64,000 bases of DNA, taken from NCBI RefSeq assembly GCF_032104385.1, contig NZ_DAMCHJ010000002.1, forward strand, positions 294,328 through 358,327. The letters are read 5' to 3'. The translations under genes and the position numbers were made by a program. Below are positions 1-7,220 of the stretch, in pieces. Source of the DNA: Tissierella sp032104385 (lineage in GTDB: Bacteria; Bacillota; Clostridia; Tissierellales; Tissierellaceae). Below the pieces are notes generated by a model that was not told the DNA's origin, made no database searches, and saw nothing but the letters and a program-made list of their open reading frames with translations. Position 1 is the first letter of the stretch. Each line of letters starts with the position of its first letter.

Positions 1-536
1 TGATATGGTATTCTAAGGTTATTTAGTATCCCCTTTGATACTGCTAATGCTAATTCGTCTTGCCTATTTCTTAATATATCAGCATCTTGTGAATTAGTAA
101 TAAATGCTAATTCTACTAAAGCTGCTGGCATTTTAGTTAATCTTAGAACTGCAAAATTTGCTGTTTTAGTTCCTCTATTAACAGTATATACTTTGCTTAA
201 AATTATACTGTCTTGTATAGCTTTAGATAATTTTGCACCTGTAGTACTGTCTGGATAACTATATGTTTCTACCCCTTTTGCGGAAGTGTCATCAAATGCA
301 TTACAATGGATTGATAAAAACACTTCAGCACCTGCATTATTAGCTTTTGCAGCTCTCTCAGCTAATTCTAAAAATACATCTGTCGTTCTAGAATAGCTTA
401 CACTTACTCCATGATTTTTTAAGATATTCCCTACTTTTAATGTCACTGATAACACTATGTCTTTTTCCTTCATCCCATTTCCTAACGCTCCTGGATCTGA
501 ACCACCATGGCCTGCATCTAAAAATACCTTTGCCAT
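1..536 (-). CDS. N-acetylmuramoyl-L-alanine amidase (Amidase_3), 3' end outside window
   Basis: Zinc amidase that cuts the bond between MurNAc and L-Ala in peptidoglycan. The visible 178 residues start MAKVFLDAGHGGSDPGA and carry the Amidase_3 zinc ligands: His in DAGHGG, Glu in the following GMKEKD segment and His in LSIHCNA, with the catalytic-type Glu in VELAFITN. There is no signal peptide or membrane segment, as in phage endolysins and CwlC-type mother-cell enzymes. The start at 536 is fixed by a strong AGGAGG site about 7 bases upstream. The reading frame is still open at base 1, so any C-terminal wall-binding domain is unseen. It lies in the phage-like segment left of the recombinase. 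Confidence 0.93.
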   Translation of the reverse strand, partial: MAKVFLDAGHGGSDPGALGNGMKEKDIVLSVTLKVGNILKNHGVSVSYSRTTDVFLELAERAAKANNAGAEVFLSIHCNAFDDTSAKGVETYSYPDSTTGAKLSKAIQDSIILSKVYTVNRGTKTANFAVLRLTKMPAALVELAFITNSQDADILRNRQDELALAVSKGILNNLRIPY

Positions 537-674
537 AAATAAAACCTCCTTAATTTTTTTAAGATTACTTTAGTCGACTTTTTCACCTTTCAATATAGAA
601 ATAGATTTAGTATAAAAATATTACTATTCTTTTTTAAGTATTTTTTATTTAAATATTCCTTGTTAAACTGCACG

Positions 675-700
675 AAAAAAAGAAGCTTACAAAAGCTTCT
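675..700 (-). terminator. Rho-independent terminator
   Basis: AGAAGCTT, a 4-base loop and AAGCTTCT form an 8-bp stem at 681-700. Read on the minus strand it is followed by a run of T. It sits downstream of the membrane-protein gene at 851-1279 and ahead of the amidase. The remainder of 537-850 shows no gene. Confidence 0.6.
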
Positions 701-850
701 AAAAGTAATCTCATGAACCATTTCATTGTTGAATTTAATGATGCTAATTGTTTGATTAAGTTATGTAACCTTTCTTAGCATATTTTATCTGCCATCTTTG
801 CACTTCCAACTTTAAATAAGGTCATACAAAAATCTTTCTATTATTGTAGA

Positions 851-1279
851 CTAAATAAATTTATAATTTGGTTTTCCCTCTTTAAATAACCAGTACCTTA
901 AATAATCATAAAGAATTATAGTTGGTAAAGATAGAAAAAACCATAATACACTATATCTTAAACAGATTTGCCCCATAAAGTTAAATTTAAAATTACTATA
1001 ATCCCAAACATCTAATCCTAGCCTTACATTTAAAATTAACCCGAATATTAGTTCTAACACTGTAATAATTAAACAAGATATACCTTGCTGTATCAATAAA
1101 ATCTTTTTAAATGTGAAATAATATTCATTTATTAAACCTATTGATATGAAACATAAGCCACCTAGAATAAACATTGTAATATGCGAATATCCTCTCCATA
1201 AAACTTCAATAAAGAAATAAGATATACCGCCTATTATAAATAAGATTGAATACTTAATCAATTGCTTAATTTTCCTCAT
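851..1279 (-). CDS. Small multi-pass membrane protein, putative ABC-transporter type IV (CmpB-like) family
   Basis: A 142-residue protein with about four hydrophobic segments. The motif WRGYSHITMFILGGLCF followed by IGLINE near residues 28-52 is typical of the family annotated as putative ABC-transporter type IV (PF06541); this is recalled from the family, not searched. No transport function is demonstrated for the family, and members are often found near amidases in clostridial prophages, which fits this setting. The ATG at 1279 has only a weak Shine-Dalgarno sequence (AAAGG abuts the start), so the start is uncertain. A terminator follows at 675-700. Confidence 0.6.
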   Translation of the reverse strand: MRKIKQLIKYSILFIIGGISYFFIEVLWRGYSHITMFILGGLCFISIGLINEYYFTFKKILLIQQGISCLIITVLELIFGLILNVRLGLDVWDYSNFKFNFMGQICLRYSVLWFFLSLPTIILYDYLRYWLFKEGKPNYKFI

Positions 1280-1382
1280 CCTTTACACTATTTAGAATAA
1301 TACTTTTACCTTATATAGTGTGAAAGATTTTTTCTTTAAATATTCATAGCTGGAATATAATAATCCTATTATGCAATTTGAA

Positions 1383-1568
1383 TTATACTGTTAATTCACC
1401 AGTTCCTAAAAGTTCTGCAGCTGCTATAACATAGTCTTTGCAAACAACTGGAAGTGTATTTCCTTCATGATCCTCTAATTCAGGTTTCCCAACCTTTACC
1501 AATACTTCATAAGCTTTGACTTTCCAAGATTTTATTATTATTTTCCACCTCCATTCAATAGTGCCCAC
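1383..1568 (-). CDS. Hypothetical small protein
   Basis: I do not recognise this 61-residue protein. Its C-terminal two thirds (KAYEVLVKVGKPELEDHE to LLGTGELTV) look like a compact folded domain, with no membrane segment or signal. A strong GGAGGTGG lies inside the reading frame about 20 bases after the ATG at 1568 and is followed by ATA codons at start-codon distance. The native start may therefore be internal and non-canonical, or an ATG may have mutated to ATA. It is read toward the membrane-protein gene at 851-1279. Confidence 0.4.
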   Translation of the reverse strand: MGTIEWRWKIIIKSWKVKAYEVLVKVGKPELEDHEGNTLPVVCKDYVIAAAELLGTGELTV

Positions 1569-1626
1569 TTACAACTTACCAAATACCTATTTCTTTTATG
1601 TTCAAATTTTATATAAAATCACATTA

Positions 1627-1873
1627 GTGCAACAGGTTAATCTAAATCTAATCCAGAAGAGGGGCATGTAATTTGTGTGATAAAACTAAGCTTATAAATC
1701 TTGTTAAAGAAATTGAAGATACTAGGGCTTTGCTGTATGAGTTAATATCTAAAAAACACTATAATCTCCTTGATTTACAGGTAATTGAATTAAGTAAACT
1801 GCTAGATGAACTTTTGTTTCAGTACCACAGTATAAAATAGGTACTCTTAACTAAATAGATTAACCTGTTGTAC
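1627..1873. repeat. 18-bp imperfect inverted repeat flanking the Spo0E-like gene
   Basis: GTGCAACAGGTTAATCTA at 1627-1644 is repeated inverted at 1856-1873 with one mismatch. The arms enclose exactly one small gene (1673-1840). They could be ends of a tiny mobile cassette or the stem of a long RNA hairpin; no target duplication is evident. Confidence 0.5.
1673..1840 (+). CDS. Spo0E-like aspartyl-phosphate phosphatase
   Basis: A 55-residue peptide too short for most gene callers. It has the Spo0E layout of two helices: the first contains LVKEIEDTRALLYELI, the second DLQVIELSKLLDELL with the S-x-x-LD signature, then a tyrosine. Proteins of this family dephosphorylate Spo0A~P or related regulators and so delay sporulation. 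The start is a TTG at 1673, supported by AGAGGGG 8 bases upstream; the nearby ATG at 1666 meets a stop at once. Being carried on a phage-like segment suggests a role in controlling host sporulation, which is inference. Confidence 0.75.
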   Translation: MCDKTKLINLVKEIEDTRALLYELISKKHYNLLDLQVIELSKLLDELLFQYHSIK

Positions 1874-2011
1874 TTATTGTTTCATCTTCCCTCTACCTCC
1901 TTTATAACTACTCTCCTGCATATATTGCTTTATAGAATCATAAAACCAGTAAACACCATATTTTATGCCCACGATAAGGATATGTAATAATCTATAATGT
2001 CTTTCACCCAT
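1874..2011 (-). CDS. Possible small protein, 45 residues
   Basis: An open frame starting ATG GGT at 2011 and ending directly at the right arm of the inverted repeat (1873). It encodes a basic N-terminus, a short hydrophobic stretch (LLHILIVGIKYGVYWFY) and a basic tail. It resembles small holin-like or membrane-associated phage peptides in layout only. The Shine-Dalgarno match is poor (TTAAGGCA) and I recognise no family. The rest of 2012-2257 shows no gene. Confidence 0.3.
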   Translation of the reverse strand: MGERHYRLLHILIVGIKYGVYWFYDSIKQYMQESSYKGGRGKMKQ

Positions 2012-2257
2012 TGCCTTAACTTTTTCTCTTTCCTTTACAATTATAATTGCTTCATTTCAATCACTCTAAGATTACTTAATTATATTTGCAGATACTACGT
2101 ATCTTCCTTACCAAAAAAGAAAAATCCGAGGTTCTTATTTTTATCTGTATCACAAATACCTACACTTTAATATAATGTAATGTAAACTATATACAAGCCT
2201 AATAAGAATTAATTGTATATATATTGTTTGCAAATTATAAATAAGGATGTGTAAGCA

Positions 2258-2629
2258 ATGAATAACACAAGTTATAATGACTCTGAATCTATTCTCCGTT
2301 GTCCTCCTGGAGATTTCGAACCAGGTCATGTGCATGAATTTGAAGGTAGCACAATGTTAGCGGAAGAATGTGATGATAGACACAATCATCGTTTCGCTGG
2401 TGTTACTGGTGAGCCAATTTTTACTTCTAGTGGTAGCCATAGACATGAATTGTTTACTAATACTGATTTCTTTGATAACCATCATCACCAGATTGAAAGG
2501 TTAACTGGTCCAGCTATAGATGTTGGTAACGGAAAACACGTACACTTCGTGAGAGCAAGAACTACAGTAAACGACGATCATTTTCATCTAGCTCAATTTG
2601 CTACCTTAATTGAAAATCCTTTAGTATAA
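2258..2629 (+). CDS. YmaF family protein
   Basis: A 123-residue histidine-rich soluble protein. It has repeated H-x-H pairs (GHVHEF, RHNHRF, SHRHEL, NHHHQI, KHVHFV, DHFHLA) spaced about 18-20 residues apart, the hallmark of the YmaF family (PF12788). Function is unknown; the regular His pairs suggest metal binding. YmaF proteins are found in sporeformers and their phages. The ATG at 2258 follows AAGGATGTG at good distance. A hairpin with weak terminator character follows at 2636-2665. Confidence 0.8.
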   Translation: MNNTSYNDSESILRCPPGDFEPGHVHEFEGSTMLAEECDDRHNHRFAGVTGEPIFTSSGSHRHELFTNTDFFDNHHHQIERLTGPAIDVGNGKHVHFVRARTTVNDDHFHLAQFATLIENPLV

Positions 2630-2635
2630 ATGTCC

Positions 2636-2665
2636 GGCAATTTATCTCTTATTAGGTAAATTGCC
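2636..2665 (+). terminator. Hairpin after the YmaF gene
   Basis: GGCAATTTA and TAAATTGCC pair with a 12-base loop just after the YmaF stop. The T-tract is short (TTTAC), so termination may be weak. Confidence 0.45.
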
Positions 2666-2986
2666 TTTACTTAATAAGTCTAAATGATTATATTAAAATA
2701 GTTTGTTCTTTACCTATCTAAAATTTTGATATCAAAATACAGTTCTGTAGTAGTTAGACTTTTTTTCCAGTATGAACCAATATGTTATTATCTATATCTT
2801 TCTTCTATGTTCACATTGTATTTTCTCTAAGTAATTTTGCTGCTTCTTCTAATACTATTATTATTTGGGTATTATTACTTTTATTGCTCCTTTAAAAATA
2901 ATAATTAACACTTTATCACTATCTTTCATATTCTATTATTAGGCCCCTTACTTTCACCTAAATAAAATTAAATTGGAGGTGCTATC
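2666..2986. other. Intergenic stretch without a gene
   Basis: About 320 AT-rich bases with no credible reading frame. AGTCTAA near 2676 and TTAGACT followed by seven T near 2755 could pair across about 70 bases, and a perfect 14-bp palindrome TTTTGATATCAAAA lies between them. A small RNA is possible but unsupported. Confidence 0.3.
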
Positions 2987-3106
2987 ATGTCAGATATATT
3001 ATGTAGAAGAGATTGTAACGGTATGGATGATTCTTTACTATTCTTTTTCTTACTTTTAGTAATTATTTTCTGTAACTGTGATAATATGTTTGGCGGAAGA
3101 TGCTAA
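2987..3106 (+). CDS. Cys-rich single-span small membrane protein
   Basis: A 39-residue protein preceded by a good GGAGGT site 6 bases from the ATG. Layout: a polar head with two Cys (residues 6 and 10), one hydrophobic span rich in F and L (residues about 17-28), then CNCDNMFGGRC with three Cys. It resembles short sporulation or cell-envelope peptides of the YjcZ type in size and layout, but I do not recognise a family. A clear terminator follows within 12 bases, which supports a real single-gene transcript. Confidence 0.6.
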   Translation: MSDILCRRDCNGMDDSLLFFFLLLVIIFCNCDNMFGGRC

Positions 3107-3117
3107 TCTTCCCATCT

Positions 3118-3145
3118 ATCGAGGCTTGTCCTCGATTCTTTTTTA
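3118..3145 (+). terminator. Rho-independent terminator
   Basis: ATCGAGG, loop CTTGT and CCTCGAT form a 7-bp stem, followed by TCTTTTTT. It ends the transcript of the 39-residue gene. Confidence 0.85.
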
Positions 3146-3386
3146 TTCATATAGATTTCGATTCTGCTTTCTAGCCTTTTCTTATTATCCCTCCATTTTT
3201 CTTCTTGCTATATCTTCAAGTCCTTCAACTTAGTATTTATCTGATCTTTGTTGAAAATTGTGAAATCTTTTTTTTAAAATTTGAACTTTATTTCCAATCT
3301 TTTTTATCTGCTAAACTTTGATCCTATGTTTTACAAGTGAAACTAATAATCTAATTTATTTCATCTTTTCCCACCATCCTTTTAAT

Positions 3387-3593
3387 CTACCTTATAATTT
3401 CAAAAGGTCCTAACTTTTCCAACATCTCCAAATTTGCTCTTCCATTTAAATATGCATCTATCCATATATTGCTAATTCTATCCAAAGCTTTTTCTATTTC
3501 TTCTTCTGTCTCATATATATATGCATCATTGAATTTTATAGTTGTATTTCCTAGTTTGAATTCTGCTATTACTTTACCAACCTTGTCTTTCAT
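3387..3593 (-). CDS. Hypothetical protein, 68 residues
   Basis: A small soluble protein with a beta-rich N-terminus (KVIAEFKLGNTTIKF) and a helical remainder (ETEEEIEKALDRI to LEMLEKLG). Codon use is natural for this genome. I do not recognise a family; the location between phage-type genes suggests a phage accessory gene. The flanking stretches 3146-3386 and 3594-3793 show nothing else. Confidence 0.5.
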   Translation of the reverse strand: MKDKVGKVIAEFKLGNTTIKFNDAYIYETEEEIEKALDRISNIWIDAYLNGRANLEMLEKLGPFEIIR

Positions 3594-3793
3594 ACCACCA
3601 ACCCCTTTGTATAGCTTATGTTGGAGTAAATTTGTCCTATGCCATTCATAAATGCCAAAATAACTTTTCTACTCTGAAAAAATTATAAAATTTGTATTTT
3701 AATAGAATATTATTATAAAATTTTGTGGATTGAATATAAATAAACTTAGAAATTAAGAGAAAATAGAGTTTACTAATTTCATATCATATATCC

Positions 3794-3831
3794 TTTCTAA
3801 TATAATGTAGTATTTTCTAATATAATATAGT
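3794..3831 (+). repeat. Two tandem near-identical 18-mers before the recombinase
   Basis: TTTCTAATATAATGTAGT (3794-3811) and TTTCTAATATAATATAGT (3814-3831) differ at one base and lie 20 bases apart, ending 15 bases before the recombinase start. Each holds a TATAAT. They may be a duplicated promoter or a binding site for a regulator of the recombinase. Confidence 0.5.
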
Positions 3832-3846
3832 GGATGGGGTGAGAAA

Positions 3847-5359
3847 ATGTATTGCATGTATCTAAGGAAATCAAGAAAAGACATAGAATCTGAATTAAAT
3901 GGAGAAGAAGAAACTCTTAAAAGACATGAAAATATTCTTTTAGACTTAGCTACTAAAATGAATATATCTATTAGTGACGATGCAATTTATAGAGAGGTAG
4001 TATCTGGAGAAACCATTGCATCTAGACCAGAAATGCAACGATTGCTCTCTGATGTAGAACAAGGAATATGGAAAGGTGTATTTGTAGTAGAAGTAGAAAG
4101 ATTAGCTCGTGGCGACACTATGGATCAGGGACTTGTAGCTCAAACTTTCAAATACTCTAATACAAAAATTATTTCTCCTATGAAAACATATGATCCTTTA
4201 AATGAATTTGATGAAAAATACTTTGAGTTTGGATTATTTATGTCCAGGAGAGAATATAAAACCATTAATAGGCGTTTGCAAAGAGGAAGAATACAATCAA
4301 TCAAAGAAGGTAAATATTTAGGTACTGTGGCTCCATATGGTTATGAAAGAGTGAAATTAAAAAGCCAAAAAGGATATACCTTAGAAATTAATCCTAATGA
4401 GGCTAAAATTGTTAAATTAATTTACAAACTATATACTGGTGATAATAAAATTGGTATATCTCTTATAGCAAATAAATTAAATGAAATGAAAATACCTACT
4501 GTCAAAGGCGGTGACTGGACAACATCTACCATTAGAGGAATACTTTCCAATCCTGTATATATCGGTAAAATAAGATGGAACAGCAGACCAGAAGTAAAGA
4601 AAATGATAGACGGTAAAATGATAAAAGAAAGACCTCGTGCTAATGAAGAAGATTGGATTTTAGTAGATGGACTACATAACCCTATTATAGATGAATATGT
4701 ATTCAATTCAGCTCAAGAATATCTTGAAAAAAACCCATCAATACCAATACCAACTAGATATAAAATAATGAATCCTCTTGCTGGATTAATTGTATGTAAG
4801 ATATGCCATAGAAAATTAAAAAGGAGACCCTATAAAGATTATCCAGCCACCCTTATATGTGATGGACCAACTTGTGCCAATGTAAGTTCGCATCTTCATA
4901 TAGTAGAAAAAAGACTATTTGATTCTTTAGAAATATGGCTCCAGGAGCATAAATTAAAATATAGAAAACAACAAAAGAAAAAAGATAATTTAGAAATAGA
5001 TATGATAAATAAATCTATAGCTAAATTAAATAGCGAGTTAGGCACTCTTGATAAGCAACTAAATAATATGTATGATTTATTAGAGCAAAGTGTATACTCT
5101 ACTCAAGTATTTATGAATAGATCTAAGTTAGTATCTGAAAAAATAGATTCATTAAAAATAGATAGAGATAATTTATTAAATAAAATAAGTTCAGAAGAAG
5201 AAAAAGAATTACATAAAAAAATATTAATTCCTAAAATAGAAAATATTATAAAAGTTTATTGGACATTAGATGATCCTGCAGATAAAAATAAGTTACTTAA
5301 AGAAGTATTAGAAAAAGCTGTGTATTATAAAACTGTAAATGGAAGATGGCATCACAAGC
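3847..5359 (+). CDS. Large serine recombinase (SprA/SpoIVCA type), 3' end lost in gap
   Basis: Site-specific DNA integrase/excisionase. Residues 1-150 are the resolvase catalytic domain: the nucleophile Ser is in YLRKSRKD (residue 9), and the arginine motif is in VEVERLARGD. The recombinase domain follows (about 170-280, including GTVAPYGYERV and IRGILSNPVYIGK). A zinc ribbon (CKICHRK to CDGPTC) and a coiled coil (about 370-460) complete the family layout. The sequence closely resembles recombinases that excise sporulation-gene insertions. The ATG at 3847 follows GGGGTGAG. The frame enters the N gap at 5360 shortly after NGRWHHK, so perhaps 10-20 C-terminal residues are missing; the translation beyond the gap is not real. 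It is convergent with the interrupted cotJC. Confidence 0.93.
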
Positions 5360-5369
5360 NNNNNNNNNN
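5360..5369. other. Assembly gap (10 N)
   Basis: Ten consecutive N, the conventional filler for a gap of unknown size. It hides the 3' end of the recombinase and means the distance to cotJC is uncertain. Confidence 0.95.
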
Positions 5370-5394
5370 AAACTACCTAGGTAGTTTTCTTTTA
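5370..5394 (+). terminator. Palindromic terminator between recombinase and cotJC fragment
   Basis: AAACTACCTAGGTAGTTT (5370-5387) is a perfect palindrome followed by TCTTTTA. It can end the recombinase transcript and possibly also the opposing cotJ transcript. Confidence 0.6.
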
Positions 5395-5613
5395 TTATTG
5401 ATAACATATTGGTACACATTCTTCTGTACCTATGTCTGTTAATATTGCCTTTCCTTGATTCGTTGGCATAGTCCATCTCTGTGTTAAATATCTTATTCCT
5501 GCTGATAATTCACCATCTGGTCCTCCAAATTGTTCTAATATCATTGCAGCTAGTGCTGGATTAGTTGTATCCACCCTTACCGGATATTGTAATTTTTTTT
5601 CATATACCCACAT
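5395..5613 (-). pseudogene. cotJC: Spore coat protein CotJC, N-terminal fragment (interrupted)
   Basis: CotJC is a manganese-catalase-like spore coat protein of about 190 residues. This frame begins with the typical MWVYEKKLQYPVRVD and follows the family through GGPDGELSAGIRYLTQRW to ILTDIGTEE (about residue 66). It then runs into six unrelated residues and a stop. The metal-binding core, which continues after GTEE in the family, is missing. The start has a strong AAAGGAGG. The gene is third in cotJA-cotJB-cotJC. The break coincides with a small dyad and the recombinase is next door, so insertion is more likely than decay. Confidence 0.88.
5411..5430. other. Candidate attachment-site junction in cotJC
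   Basis: GGTACA and TGTACC lie 8 bases apart, exactly where the CotJC frame departs from its family (coding strand GGTACAGAAGAAT, then foreign sequence). Large serine recombinases use imperfect dyads of this type. The crossover probably lies within or beside GAAGAAT. Confidence 0.5.
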
Positions 5614-5625
5614 AGTTATCCTCCT

Positions 5626-5886
5626 TTAAAAATTAGTAAAGTTTATTTCCCAAGGCCAAGGTCCATCAATATAACCCCAAGGATATTTACTCATACCTGT
5701 ATTTCTTAGAGGACCATATTTTGATTGATACATAGTTTCTAATTCATTATATCTTTGAGATGCATTATTATGAAGTCTCAAAGCTTTTTCATCATTGGGA
5801 TGAGTATCTAAATATAAAGCTGTCTCTACTAAAACAAAAGATACTTCCATTAGTTCTACAAGAAAATCCATTTGTGTCCTATCCAT
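5626..5886 (-). CDS. cotJB: Spore coat protein CotJB
   Basis: 86 residues, near the usual length of about 87. Family features are MDRTQMDFLVELMEVSF at the N-terminus, ALYLDTHPNDEKAL in the middle and PWGYIDGPWPWE at the C-terminus. It is laid down with CotJA and CotJC in the spore coat during mother-cell sporulation. An upstream ATG at 5913 is in frame, but the family start matches the ATG at 5886. It overlaps the end of cotJA by 8 bases and lies 12 bases before the cotJC fragment. Confidence 0.88.
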   Translation of the reverse strand: MDRTQMDFLVELMEVSFVLVETALYLDTHPNDEKALRLHNNASQRYNELETMYQSKYGPLRNTGMSKYPWGYIDGPWPWEINFTNF

Positions 5887-6073
5887 AATATCTACACCCG
5901 CCTTCTCTATCATCCTTTATTACATATGGCTGATATAATTCTGGAAACAATGTTCCCTTCTGTAGTGCCTCCTTAGGGCTGAATACTTGATCCATAATTT
6001 GAAAAGGAACACAAGCCCTCGCCAATGCACCAGGACAACATGGTCTTTCTTCTATATCATACTCTCTATACAT
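5879..6073 (-). CDS. cotJA: Spore coat associated protein CotJA
   Basis: 64 residues with the CotJA pattern ALARACVPFQ, then YSP-like FSPKEALQKGTLFPELY. It is the first gene of the cotJ operon, which in Bacillus is read by sigma-E in the mother cell and needed for CotJC assembly. Start supported by AGGAGGGAG 6 bases upstream. A sequence resembling a sigma-E minus-10 (CATATTTT on the minus strand, 6121-6128) lies about 50 bases upstream. Confidence 0.88.
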   Translation of the reverse strand: MYREYDIEERPCCPGALARACVPFQIMDQVFSPKEALQKGTLFPELYQPYVIKDDREGGCRYYG

Positions 6074-6120
6074 CTTATCTCCCTCCTAAAAAACTGTTCA
6101 TTATATATTACGTAAAAAAG

Positions 6121-6148
6121 AAAATATGGTTACAAGTGAAAACCTTAT
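6121..6148 (-). promoter_or_regulatory. Weak sigma-E-like promoter candidate for cotJ
   Basis: On the minus strand an ATA element is followed 17 bases later by CATATTTT, a partial match to the sigma-E minus-10 CATAnAnT. It is placed suitably for cotJA. The match is imperfect. Confidence 0.25.
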
Positions 6149-6284
6149 ATATGTACAAAAAAAACCCCCAAAAACTGCAGGGATTTTCTTTTATATCTAT
6201 GTGAAAAGGAGGATAAGCTGTTTTTAAAAATTTGATGTTTATGGTAGAACTGGAAGCTAAATTCAATAATACATAATATTACAT

Positions 6285-6313
6285 GATTATTAAATTATTT
6301 TCTACACATAATA
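6285..6313 (+). promoter_or_regulatory. Sigma-G-like promoter candidate for the SASP gene
   Basis: CATAATA at 6307-6313 fits the sigma-G minus-10 (CATnnTA). GATTA lies 17 bases upstream as a weak minus-35. The SASP start is 49 bases downstream, and SASP genes are classic forespore sigma-G targets. Confidence 0.35.
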
Positions 6314-6361
6314 CTACTACACCAAAGTTTTACAAAATCAAGATTGAAAGGAGATAAAAAA

Positions 6362-6574
6362 ATGACTACAAATACTAACAGTAACAAAATAGCTGTTCCA
6401 GGAGCACGTCAAGCTCTTGACCAAATGAAATTAGAAATCGCTTCTGAACTAGGTATGGCAAACTATGATTCTCTAGATAAAGGTAATTTACCATCAAGAC
6501 AAAATGGTTATGTTGGTGGATATATGACTAAAAAATTAGTTGAAATGGCTCAACAAAATTTAAGTGGAAAATAA
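6362..6574 (+). CDS. Alpha/beta-type small acid-soluble spore protein
   Basis: A 70-residue DNA-coating protein of the spore core that protects against UV and is degraded at germination. It shows both family signatures: the GPR protease site in KLEIASELG and the DNA-binding block DKGNLPSRQNGYVGGYMTKKLVEMA. An in-frame TTG at 6344 would place the Shine-Dalgarno AAAGGAGAT inside the gene, so the ATG at 6362 is the start. It is monocistronic with its own terminator. Confidence 0.95.
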   Translation: MTTNTNSNKIAVPGARQALDQMKLEIASELGMANYDSLDKGNLPSRQNGYVGGYMTKKLVEMAQQNLSGK

Positions 6575-6582
6575 TAAGTTCT

Positions 6583-6614
6583 AAAAAAGATAGGTCAATA
6601 TGACCTATCTTTTT
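6583..6614. terminator. Bidirectional terminator, SASP / ferritin
   Basis: A 14-bp stem (AAAAAGATAGGTCA with a 3-base loop and its complement) with A and T runs on both sides, between two convergent genes. Confidence 0.9.
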
Positions 6615-6623
6615 ATATTCCTC

Positions 6624-7112
6624 TTACTGTCTTGCTCCTAACTCCTTATCTAATAGATATAGTCCTTGGAAATTATCTTTAATTCCTTCCAACTTAAATA
6701 TTATATCTTTCATGCTATTTTCTTCCTCTAATTGTTCTTCAACAAACCATTGTAAGAATTGAATAGTTGGATATGATTTTTCTGCTTCCGCTATTTCTAA
6801 TAGATTGTGGATTTTTGAAGTAACTAATTTTTCATGTTTTAATGCTTCCTCAAATACTTCTAAGAATGAATTATAATCATTTTTTGGCTCACCTATAGCT
6901 TGAGTTCTAACTCTTCCATCCATATCATATATAAATTCATAGAACTTCATAGCATGTGAATATTCTTCTTTAGCTTGTGCTACAAAAAAATTAGCAAAGC
7001 CATTCATATTCTTATCAGAGCAATATGCTGCCATTCCCATGTAATAATACGCTGATAATATTTCAAAATTAAACTGATCATTTAGTTCTTTTAATAATTT
7101 TTCTGATGCCAT
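6624..7112 (-). CDS. ftnA: Ferritin, non-heme (FtnA type)
   Basis: 162 residues forming a four-helix ferritin subunit that oxidises and stores iron. The ferroxidase residues are in place: Glu17, Glu50, His53, Glu94 and Gln127, plus Glu49 and Glu130, as in bacterial FtnA. The ATG follows AGGAGG at 7 bases. It stands alone and shares the terminator at 6583-6614. No Fur box is obvious in its 108-base upstream gap. Confidence 0.95.
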   Translation of the reverse strand: MASEKLLKELNDQFNFEILSAYYYMGMAAYCSDKNMNGFANFFVAQAKEEYSHAMKFYEFIYDMDGRVRTQAIGEPKNDYNSFLEVFEEALKHEKLVTSKIHNLLEIAEAEKSYPTIQFLQWFVEEQLEEENSMKDIIFKLEGIKDNFQGLYLLDKELGARQ

Positions 7113-7220
7113 AATAAACCTCCTATAATTTTACTATTTAATTTTTATATTTATTAATTTTTATTTAACTTCATTACAATATTATAATACCCAAAGATTT
7201 TCCATTTAATCACAAATATA

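Noticed and set aside
2150..2335. Minus-strand 61-codon frame over the YmaF promoter
   Set aside because: It overlaps a clear YmaF gene and its upstream region and has no protein-like pattern.
5360..5442. Extension of the recombinase frame through the N gap
   Set aside because: The gap length is unknown, so the frame beyond it is meaningless; the apparent tail is the opposite strand of the terminator and cotJC.
6160..6195. Hairpin-like CCCCC / GGG pair with A and T runs
   Set aside because: Pairing is short and mismatched, and no transcript clearly needs it.
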